DNA of 64,000 nt from Ornithodoros turicata (lineage: Eukaryota > Arthropoda > Arachnida > Ixodida > Argasidae). Positions 24,624-32,861 of the stretch are shown in pieces. The notes beneath the pieces were generated by a model, which saw only the letters and a program-made list of their open reading frames with translations, was not told the origin of the DNA and ran no database searches. The position numbers were made by a program, and so were the translations under genes. Location of the stretch: positions 117,814,123 to 117,878,122 of the forward strand of contig NC_088202.1 in assembly GCF_037126465.1 (NCBI RefSeq), in the 5' to 3' direction. Within the stretch, counting starts at the first letter, position 1. Every line of letters starts with the position of its first letter.

Positions 24624-24830
24624 ATGAGTAACTGTTTCTCTGCGTGCAGCCATAGAAGCCATATTAATCTGTAAATTTGAATTTCAAACACGTCTAGTAT
24701 CATTTATTTGTTTCTTTAATGGCTTTTTTTCCTGCATTACAATTCACTGGCTTGCACTGTGGCATTGAGGAGTACTCAGTCACCCTCCCAGGTGTATATC
24801 GCTCGCTGAGTGACCCCGGTTTGCCAATTT

Positions 24831-24910
24831 GGAACGATGCGCAGCTACCCAGGGCCGATGAGCCGCAAACACGGCGAAACACGTGTCCTCTGGTGCTGCC
24901 GCATCGTTCC
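24831..24910 (+). ncRNA. Hammerhead ribozyme, unit 5
   Basis: Identical to unit 1. Predicted cleavage is after 24887. Confidence 0.8.
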
Positions 24911-25118
24911 ATGAGTATCTGTTTCTCTGCGTGCAGCCATAGAAGGCATATTAATCTGTAAATTTGAATTTCAAACACGTCTAGTATCATTTATTTGTTT
25001 CTTTAATGGCTTTTTTTCCTGCATTACAATTCACTGGCTTGCACTGTGGCATTGAGGAGTACTCAGTCACCCTCCCAGGTGTATGTCGCTCGCTGAGTGA
25101 CCCCCGGTTTGCCAATTT

Positions 25119-25198
25119 GGAACGATGCGCAGCTACCCAGGGCCGATGAGCCGCAAACACGGCGAAACACGTGTCCTCTGGTTCTGCCGCATCGTTCC
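25119..25198 (+). ncRNA. Hammerhead ribozyme, unit 6
   Basis: One change, T at 25183, disrupts the short AGC/GCT pairing between the two parts of helix I. The core and the inner helix I are unchanged. Predicted cleavage is after 25175. Confidence 0.75.
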
Positions 25199-25397
25199 AT
25201 GAGTATCTGTTTCTCTGCGTGCAGCCATAGAAGCCATATTAATCTGTAAATTTGAATTTCAAACACGTCTAGTATCATTTATTTCTTTCTTTAATGGCTT
25301 TTTTTCCTGCATTATATATATGTATATATATATCAGGAAAAAAATTTGCAGGAGCTTTGTGGCTGCACGTGTTTTTAAGTCAAACGTCGCCATGCCA

Positions 25398-25443
25398 GTA
25401 CTGGACAGCTGTTTCGGCCTTATTGGGCCATCGTCAGCAGTAC
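25398..25443 (-). ncRNA. Type I hammerhead ribozyme with canonical core
   Basis: Reading the minus strand: GTACTG (helix I), CTGACGA (exact CUGANGA core), an extra T, GGCC/GGCC closed by CAATAA (helix II), GAAA, ACAG/CTGT (helix III), the cleavage triplet GTC, then CAGTAC, which pairs perfectly with GTACTG. The cleavage site lies between complements of 25404 and 25403. Every conserved core position fits. Confidence 0.8.
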
Positions 25444-25614
25444 ACAGGCAGGCAACGTTTGAGTGGATGACGTCAGAAGGTCACGTGGCACGTGATTCCT
25501 CCCGTCAGGGTGTGCTAGCACACCCTGACGCAGCACACCTTGCTTAGCATACGCAGTGCGGCAGCAGTGCCACGTGACCTTCTGACGCCATCCACTCAAA
25601 CGTTGCCTGCCTGT

Positions 25615-25660
25615 GTACTGCTGACGATGGCCCAATAAGGCCAAAACAGCTGTCCAGTAC
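25615..25660 (+). ncRNA. Hammerhead in the right foldback arm, core mutated
   Basis: Same structure as the minus-strand copy in the left arm, but the G of GAAA is A at 25643 (G12A). G12 acts in catalysis in hammerheads, so this copy is predicted inactive. Confidence 0.65.
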
Positions 25661-25669
25661 TGGCATGGC

Positions 25670-25699
<30 letters not shown>

Positions 25700-25704
<5 letters not shown>

Positions 25705-26054
25705 TACAAGTAATGAAGAGACTTGGGAGGCCGTATAAGGGTTAAAAACACTTGCTACTTTTATTACATTAATAATTAAGGGGGCGCTAGGAATAGATTT
25801 ACAGTTAGGGGTCGACGTTTCGGCAGTCAGCGCTGCCTTCAACAGAACTAAACTTGGAAATAGGTGACAAGGGTGGGTGACCCTTGTCACCTATTTCCAA
25901 GTTTAGTTCTGTTGAAGGCAGCGCTGACTGCCGAAACGTCGACCCCTAACTGTAAATCTATTCCTAGCGCCCCCTTAATTATTAATGTAATAAAAGTAGC
26001 AAGTGTTTTTAACCCTTATACGGCCTCCCAAGTCTCTTCATTACTTGTAGTCTA
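25700..26054. repeat. Near-perfect 355-bp palindrome with hammerhead-like arms
   Basis: The two arms, TAGACTACAAG to CTTGTAGTCTA, are almost identical inverted copies meeting near 25874. Each arm contains CTGTTGA, GGCAG/CTGCC, GAAACGTC (on + at 25909-25940), which has the layout of a hammerhead core. However, the conserved A6 is T and helix I is only about 3 bp, so activity is doubtful. (TA)n flanks both sides. Confidence 0.75.
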
Positions 26055-26176
26055 TTTGTTTTCGCGTCCATCTGTACTCAGTTATACATTCATATATATA
26101 TATATATATATATACATATATGTGTGTGTGTTAAAGAGGCTGATATATCAGACGGCTGCGAAGTTGAACAAGAGTG

Positions 26177-26740
26177 AAATAACAAGACGTGGACGACAGA
26201 TTACAGGAAAGTTAACAAAACCTAGTTTATTTAGTGGGTAATCTAACACAAAGATTATAATATACTATGAAACGTTTAAAAGAACGCTGGACGTTTCGAC
26301 AGTGGCACTGTCTTCGTCAGAACTAAAGTGTTAGGAATGTAGTACATGGCTTAAGTAGATTCTTGGAGTGACGTCAGGGTTGGTAGAGGTGCGCCACGTG
26401 GCGGTCGTCAGCTTCAGGGATTTTTTCCGAGGAGTGAGGTCATCATCCCTGGGCCGTTGTCCGGCTTAGCGGGATATTTCAGAGCAGGGTTGGTGCTGCT
26501 TCGACAGGGAACTATCTTGCCTTTCAGTACCCTGTCGAAGCAGTACCCACCCTGCTCTGAAATTTCCCGATAAGCCGGACAATGGCCCACGGATGATGAC
26601 CGCACTCCTCGGAGAAAATCCCTGAAAGTCCCTGAAAAGTCATTTGTGTTAGTTCTGTTAGTGAAAAGTACTTTGTGTTAGATTACCCACTAAATAAACT
26701 AGTTTTTGTTAACTTTCCTGCAATCTGTAGTCCACGTCTT
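26177..26740. mobile_element. Foldback element with asymmetric arms
   Basis: Outer arms (AACAAGACGTGGAC with GTCCACGTCTTATT, GGTAATCTAACAC with GTGTTAGATTACC) and inner arms (26408-26508 with 26530-26628) pair. The left arm has about 150 extra bp, including on the minus strand CTGACGA, GACAG/CTGTC and GAAACGTC (26290-26320), a hammerhead-like core. Helix I does not pair, so this copy is probably degenerate. It ends next to a TA tract and the mariner-type element. Confidence 0.7.
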
Positions 26741-26759
26741 ATTATTTTACTTATATATA

Positions 26760-29191
26760 CAGGGTGGTCCACCAACCATGATAGAAATTCATAGTAAAAA
26801 ACGTAGGCTCCGGAGAGACATGCGGTCAAGGGATTTTTTTCTGCCAATAACTTTTGCCACATATTGGTACATTTTTGATTTTTTTAATTTTTAATTAATT
26901 TCTTGAATTGAACCCCGAAATTTCCCGAGGCCACCTCACGTTTTCTTTGCGTAAATGGGTTCCCCGTGGTCATTTTACTCAGTATAGCACATAATCCCAC
27001 TCGTAATGCAATGGCAATTGCCGAAATAAATTCGCCGAAAATCTGTGGAAATGAGGCCTTGGCTCCGCCTCTTTTTTGACGGCTGTAGTTTGAGCGCAAA
27101 GCTGCGAAGAAAGGAGGTTACATTGACACGCCACACGAAGGGGAAAGGGTTACAAGCCCAACCCGCAGAAGAGTTCCGCTGCCAGGTATCAGCTTTGCCC
27201 ACGTCAGTTTCAGGGTCGCGCTCTTCTCCTTTATTCGTTTTTTGCTCAGTGTGTTTGTTTGCTTTTGGGTGCGCGTGAACCCGCTCCTCCTGTACGCGTC
27301 AGTTTTCACTATGACCGCAGATAGCGGTCTTGCAGTTTTTCTGCACGACCTTATTGTCATGAACCTGTGTTGCGGATATATTCACATTCAACACACTTCC
27401 TGTGTACTTTTATTGGGTTATCATTAGCGACACTTTCAATGCATACAGGATACGTTTCCATGAACAATAGAAGACAAAGCAACTTTAAAAAAAAAACGAA
27501 AGTTGAAAGCAAAACGAAATTTGCGAAAGCAAAATATCACCTTGCACCAGGTATGGCTAAAAGTGTTCGAAGTGTTCGCCATCGGCTGCAATGCACAGGT
27601 GGGCTCTCCGAATTGTGTCTTTTGCGGCCCTTTTATTTCGGATCTGGAGAGCGACGAGCAGAAAGCAGTGATTTTCCCCTGCAGGTCAGCCGGCGATCGT
27701 TGCTCGCTTTTGTATACTTCGTCTTTGATGCGACCCCAGAGGTAAAAGTCCATAGGCGTTAAGTCAGGAGACCTGGCGGGCCATGACACTGGACCAAATC
27801 GGCCAACCCACTTCTCCCGGAACGTCTGACGGAGCAGCTGTAATGCACGCCGCGCGCTGTGAGGTTGAGCCCCATCGTGCTGGAACCATACGCAGGTCCG
27901 TTCAGCAAGAGGCAGGTTATCAACAAAGCTGAACACGACATCTAAAATTTCGCTACAGTAGCGGTTGGCATTTAGGGATCCCGTGGAAAAAGATTAGCCC
28001 AATAATGGCTCCGTTATAAATCCCGGCCTATACATTGAATCCCCACTCGTACTGATGCTTGCAGTCCCGTAGCCAGTGTGAGTTTGTCTGGCTCCAATAA
28101 TGCGCGTTGTGGGGATTCACTTGAGCGCTATGGCAGACATGGGCCTCATCAGTCCAAATGACCCTGGTCACAAAGTTTCTGCTTTCCTCGGTCTGACATA
28201 GGATCCAGTTACAGAAATCCAGCCGTTTCTCGTTGTGCCCGGCTGGAAATGTTGATGAAGGCTCACGTGGTGCGGGTGGAGTTTGTGCTTGTGTAGTATC
28301 CTCAACACACTTGACTTTGATGTCTGTACTCGCATTGCCAGGGTGCGCAGACTTACGTGGGGATCATCTCCTACTTCTTTCAGGATCTTGTTTGTCTCGA
28401 CCCACTGGCAGTGATTGGGTGTGACCGGCTCTGGGTACCAGAATGGAAACTTCCTGTTGTGGACAGTCTCAAAAATGCACGCCTTATGGTACAAGAGCTC
28501 ACCACCCTAGTACATAGAAACATTTCACTGTATTTGAGGACTGCTCTGTCATAGTCCATACCTGCGGCCCCTTGAGCAATGATCATCCTTGTTTTTTCTG
28601 GGTTGGAATACACGGTGCTTGCCATCGTTGCCGTTTACTTGTTCACTGCATTCACTGAGGCCGGAGTACAAAACGCTCCAAAAATGTATTTCCTTCCTAC
28701 CTGTCAACACGTCGGGTGACCTCATTTTTGATAAGATAGCTCTGATTCTCCCACTCACCGTGCGTGTTTGTTCCGTGGGTAAGGCTTGTAACCCTTCCCC
28801 CCTCGTGTGGCGTGTTAATGTAACCTCCTTTCTTCGCAGCTTGGCGCTCAAACTACAGCCGTCAAAAAAGAGGCGGAGCCAAGGCTTATTTCCACGGATT
28901 TTCGGCGAATTTATTTTGGCAATTGCCATTGCATTACGAGTGGGATTATGTGCTATACTAAGTAAAATGACCAAGGGGAACCCATTTCCGCAAAGAAAAC
29001 TTTAGGTTGCCTTGGGAAATTTCGGAGTTCAATTCAAGAAATTAACTTTCCGTCAATTGAAATGAAATAAAAATGTTACCCATATGTGCGGTCAAAGTTA
29101 TTGGCATCAAAAAATCCCTTGACCGTATGTCTCTCCGGGGCCTACGTATTTTACTATGAATTTCCATCATGGTTCGTAGACCACCACCCTG
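26760..29191. mobile_element. Mariner-type DNA transposon with terminal inverted repeats of about 400 bp
   Basis: TA flanks a 2.43-kb element. The ends read CAGGGTGGTCC and, reversed, CAGGGTGGTGGTC, and the inverted repeats extend to about 27170 and 28780. They include subterminal AATTGAACCCCGAAATTT and its partner. The centre holds a broken transposase on the minus strand. TA target and the DDE motifs place it in the IS630-Tc1-mariner group. Confidence 0.85.
27560..28625 (-). pseudogene. Mariner-type transposase, broken
   Basis: The N-terminal helix-turn-helix region (NKILKEVGDDPHVSLRTLAM, then SKSSVLRILHKH and LHPHHV) lies at 28494-28168. The first acidic motif (WTDEAHV) is in a stretch with stops near 28150. 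The second (FQHDGAQPHSARR) and third (ARSPDLTPMDFYLWG) motifs are in the frame ending at 27436. Stops and frameshifts separate these parts, so no functional enzyme is encoded. The last residues of the 27436-27936 frame extend past the homologous region and are probably not transposase. Confidence 0.85.
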
Positions 29192-29197
29192 TATATA

Positions 29198-29408
29198 CAG
29201 GGTGTTCAAAATTAAGGTTTCACTAGCACTTTATAAATAGGCGAACAAAAGCAAAACTGGTGCTATTTTTCTGTTCCTTGAGTAAGAAACAGGTGCTACA
29301 TAATTAGCAGCACCTGTTTCTTACACAAGTTGCGTAAAGTTATCATCCGGTTCCCTGTCATCGCTGTGTTTGAGTAGCGCTCGTGAAAGCTTAATTTTGA
29401 ACACCCTG
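29198..29408. mobile_element. 211-bp TA-flanked MITE
   Basis: The ends CAGGGTGTTCAAAATTAAG and, reversed, CAGGGTGTTCAAAATTAAG are perfect. TA lies on both sides. An internal palindrome (GAAACAGGTGCT with AGCACCTGTTTC) is present. It sits 6 bp from the larger mariner-type element. Confidence 0.85.
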
Positions 29409-30994
29409 TATATCGGGCGTTTAACCTAACGTGTTAAAAATTCTATTAAAAATATAATTACCCATAGAATTATGAAGTCAATGGTACCTTCAGCGAACTT
29501 TTGTCACGGTTTACGAGCACCTTCATCAATCCTTTGTCCCAACAAATTGAACGGAATTCCGCAATTCGCCAAGAGAAGCGTACCGTGCTTTTTTTTTTTT
29601 TTTTCAGGAACAGAGACAGCATGTCGGATTTAGCCGCGTTCATCAGAAAATACATTCCGCGCTACAACGGTAATCGCTAATAAGTAAAATAGGCCGACAC
29701 CCTTGGCTTCGAGCAGCCGAAATTGTCGGTCGCCGTCAATCCTCCACTAAGTTTCAAGAATATGCAACAAGCGGCGGAAGAAAACGATGTAACGCCTCCT
29801 TCTGTCTCCTTCTCACTGTTATGTCAGATAACTGGTGTGTAACCCTGCTGCTGTTATGAGCAGAAGCACGGAACAGGACACTGATGGGGCAGATCTATGT
29901 CTTTCTTTCGCCGCTTCTTGCATTAACTTCAGGGAGAACTGACGGCAGCCGACATGTTGCGCGTCTCGAAACGACGGTTTTTGCTACTTTGTTCTTTATC
30001 CCTCTTTTTTTTTTCATCTATAACCATCGTGAAACGGAACTCATTTCGTAGCGGATTGGGGAAAATGCGACATGATCTTTATGTTAAAAAAGAAAAAGAC
30101 GCACGTTACGTTCACGTGGTAGATTTCGGAGTTCAATTCAGAAACTTGAATTTGCTGCAACAGAAAATTTATCAAAGTGGTCATAAGTCGTGGTAAACTC
30201 GCGGAACTTGCCAACCGACCTTTTAGTGTTGAGAAGGTACTGGGAAGCTGGCCAAGGCAGCACCAGCAACCTGCGCTGTGTGCACCGCCGACCTACCTCA
30301 AGAACATACGTGCTGAAATAATCTTTAAATCACTCAGCGCTTTCACACGTCAAGCGTCCTGGAACAGCTGGTCGCACCAGCGCTACCTATGTTTCCATTT
30401 TTTTCTTTCTGTTTCTATTTCTATCGTGGTAAATCTTAGCAGAAGGCAAATACTGTTGACCCCATAATTTTCAGGATACGTAGGTCTTTCATACGATTTT
30501 TTACCGCCGTTGGTGAAATACCGTGCCTAAAGCGTCGATTATTGGAGCTGTTGGTCATCTGGTATTGCGTGAAAAATTGCGCTACATAAGGAACGGTGGA
30601 CAATGTGTACTCTCCTTATGTCTTGTCTCTTTCGTAGCGCTGATCTCGCGCAATGCGATAATTGGCAACTACTAGCGTTTTGTCGCCAGACAACTGTGAC
30701 CATGAGCGACGTCACAGTTATCGGTCTGTGGATTAATTTTGTCCACTTGAGGGTTCCTTAACGTGCACCGAACTCTCAGCGCACGGGACACCGTAATTGA
30801 CGTCCCTCGCGTAAGAAGGCGTGTCAAAGCAACTTCCACCCTGCCACCAAGTTGCTGTCGTCGTCGACCATGACCGAGGACTCAACTTGGGATCAGTATA
30901 CGCGCACGCTTACAACCGATCCATCGCGGCCAATTTTCTTTCCCCGCACAACAACGTTCTCGTTTAGTGGACACAAGTATCAAAACCAGAAGCC
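29409..30994. other. Intron 3, mostly unassigned
   Basis: A short T run lies near 29590. GGAGTTCAATTCAGAAA near 30130 resembles the subterminal motif of the TA elements and may be an eroded copy. Nothing else was recognised. Confidence 0.4.
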
Positions 30995-31007
30995 AACTAC
31001 AAATGGA

Positions 31008-31307
31008 CAAGCTCCGTGGCATAGTGGTTACGATAATAGCTTTCCACGCCGAGACTGGGAGGTGAGACGGGTTCGAGTCCTGTCACCGGCTGTGCTGTCT
31101 GAGGTTTTCCCTGGGTCTTTCCCGAAGACTTTCTCCCGAAGACTTTCCAGACGAATGTCGGCACAGTTCCCCTTGAAGTCGGCCCAGGACGCATACTAAC
31201 CCCCTGTCCCCCACTCCCTCCTTCCTGCTGTCCTCTCTCCACCTTTCCACATATGTACGCCGCTCATAGCCACAGTTGCATCGCGGCGCTAACACGGAAT
31301 AAAAAAA
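31008..31307 (+). mobile_element. Full-length tRNA-derived SINE with 13-bp target duplication
   Basis: AACTACAAATGGA occurs at 30995-31007 and again at 31308-31320. The A box TGGCATAGTGG and the B box GGGTTCGAGTCC give an internal pol III promoter. The 3' end reads GGCGCTAACACGGAAT and then A9. The copy at 51144-51249 is the same family. Confidence 0.9.
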
Positions 31308-31794
31308 AACTACAAATGGAGATACGAACAACGATGAGCTGCAATCAGAGGCGTATGCGGGATTTTTTCTTCGGGGTGTAAGGATCTGTCCAGAACGGCA
31401 CTCTGCTTACACTGCACAATATGATGCACATGGTGACGGCAGAAATTGAGGGTGGTCAGGTGGTCATCCTGAACTAGATCCGCGCCTGGTTACAATACAG
31501 ATGAGACGTTCGATAGCGACACAACGCTTAAAAACATGAATTGAAAATACTGCATGATTGAGAATAAAATGCGTGACGACGCGAGCTTTTGCGCATGTAT
31601 TCGTCCGCTGACGTTCTGTGGCAGGCAGCAAGCGGGTGCACACTATGCGAGCGCCGAACATGGCTCTGCATATAGCGCGTGCGCAGTGTGAACACGCACA
31701 CGTACACAAGGCGGCTGCGTACGGTAGAGCTAAAACCTTTCTATTGAGTGCGATACTTTACTGATGCTTTGAACCAATTGCACTTGGTGTACAG

Positions 31795-31953
31795 GACCAA
31801 CTGTGACGACGACAGCAAATTTTACAAATGCCTACTGAATGACCCGTCTGACACATCTGGTCGTGTTGGGGCCATGTATTTCGACGTGCTTCAAACACCG
31901 TGCTTTGCAAAGGCGCACCCTGTGAACTGCACACAAGAAAAGGACAGCAGCAC
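31795..31953 (+). CDS. Group III secretory phospholipase A2, exon D
   Basis: The exon sits between acceptor GGTGTACAG and consensus donor GTAAGT and holds 52 whole codons, entering and leaving in phase 2. Residues include TNCDDDSKFYKCL, VGAMYFDVLQTPCF and HPVNC, the C-terminal half of the group III catalytic domain with its structural cysteines. Where the family usually has a second Cys shortly after the first (CxC), this protein has Asp (NCDDD). Exon C lacks the Cys after HDH, so a whole disulfide may be gone. The intron before this exon is 9.2 kb and contains the hammerhead array and the mariner-type element. Confidence 0.9.
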
Positions 31954-32382
31954 GTAAGTGCATACCTACTTTCGCACCTACCTACTTTAGCACAGTTCGC
32001 ACTCTAATTGCTTTAGCACGTAGTGCAGATTGCTTTCAATATAAAATTGTTATGTAATTTTCCATTTGAAGAATTGGATGCTGCAAGACTCTTCCGATGA
32101 TAATTTATGCATTCGACTGCAACTGAAATTTGACATATTATTGTAGCCAATTGCAAATCGCAAATTTGCATAGCTGCACGAACATTCAAGCTCGAAATGA
32201 TTTCGAGGTCGTGGTATAAGCTATATGGGTTCCATTTAACATAGGTATTTGCACATTTCATCATTGCGTTTCGTTGCACTTGCAACATTACGTAGCGCGC
32301 CAGAGCAGAAGGGGCAGTCACAGAGTAGCTCTTTAGCTCTTTGACAGAATGGCGTAAATGCAGGCTAGCTGGTGGATAAATT

Positions 32383-32513
32383 CCATGATAGGCAAGCATG
32401 AGCGATGGGCAGGAACACGTAAACAAACATAAAACACGAAGGCTCAAATTGAGCCTTCGTGTTTTGTGTTTGTTTACGTGTTCTTGCCCATCGCTCAGGC
32501 TTGCCTATCATGG
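32383..32513. repeat. 131-bp near-perfect palindrome in the last intron
   Basis: The arms run CCATGATAGGCAAGC to GCTTGCCTATCATGG around the centre CTCAAATTGAG (near 32448), with one or two mismatches. It is about 275 bp upstream of the terminal exon's acceptor. Confidence 0.8.
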
Positions 32514-32788
32514 GCTCTTTAGCTCTCTTTTTTGGGAAGTAGAAACGGAGGGGGTCTGTCTGGTTCGTCAGGCACCGCAATCAATTGGTTCTTTTTTCTT
32601 CCTTTTTCTGATAATTCAATTGAATGCAGCGCGCTTGAAGAGAGGAACTAACCTGCGTGTAGCCTGTTGGCTGGTCGTTAGATGGACTTAGTTCGTCAAT
32701 GCAGGTAGAACAACAGCAACAACAGGTAGATGATGGATATGCAGGTAACTGTTATAGAAGCCATTCACTTTTCGTCTCCTGCATGCAG

Positions 32789-32861
32789 ATTTGTCACACA
32801 GAGGTCAAACCATGCCTGTGGAAAGGCGGCGGCCAACCGCTGCGTGCTACGCAAACCCTAA
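32789..32861 (+). CDS. Group III secretory phospholipase A2, probable terminal exon E
   Basis: After the acceptor TCTCCTGCATGCAG, the phase-2 frame required by exon D is open for 23 codons and ends at TAA (32859-32861). It includes CGKAAANRC, two Cys separated by seven residues. Group III enzymes close with a C-terminal disulfide loop of similar spacing. The other frames give longer read-through peptides, so the choice depends on phase and cysteine spacing. An alternative acceptor at 33325 gives a less family-like peptide. The protein would end soon after the disulfide. No polyadenylation signal is certain; AATAAA-like motifs lie near 33580. Confidence 0.55.

Larger units (their letters stand above)
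23330..25315 (+). repeat. Tandem array of 287/288-bp units, each with a hammerhead ribozyme
   Basis: About six head-to-tail units run from 23562 to 25315. They are near identical and differ by single bases and a CCCC/CCCCC length variation. Each has one type I hammerhead on the + strand, starting at 23682, 23969, 24257, 24544, 24831 and 25119 (spacings 287, 288, 287, 287, 288). The left edge is rearranged: a partial unit (23330-23440), a TA tract, then an inverted hammerhead segment (23463-23561). (TA)n tracts flank the whole array. Unit size, tandem arrangement and one ribozyme per unit match animal retrozymes, which are thought to move with Penelope-like element enzymes. Protein frames here are identical from unit to unit on both strands and are not genes. 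Confidence 0.85.
25388..25670. mobile_element. Foldback element carrying a hammerhead in each arm
   Basis: Arms of about 98 bp (25388-25485 and 25571-25670) are inverted copies with very few differences. The centre contains a nested palindrome CAGGGTGTGCTAGCACACCC. (AT)n follows directly on the right. It is distinct in sequence from the 287-bp array but carries the same type of ribozyme. There is no protein-coding capacity. Confidence 0.8.

Noticed and set aside
23433..25278. Repeated 71-96 codon frames on both strands across 23.4-25.3 kb
   Set aside because: They are the same translations of the tandem unit over and over, open on both strands, and cover the ribozyme. They are not genes.
23562..25315. 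CRISPR array
   Set aside because: The whole 287-bp unit repeats; there are no short repeats with unique spacers, and the genome is eukaryotic.
25420..26241. 156- and 125-codon frames on opposite strands
   Set aside because: They share a long identical peptide because they read the two arms of one palindrome.
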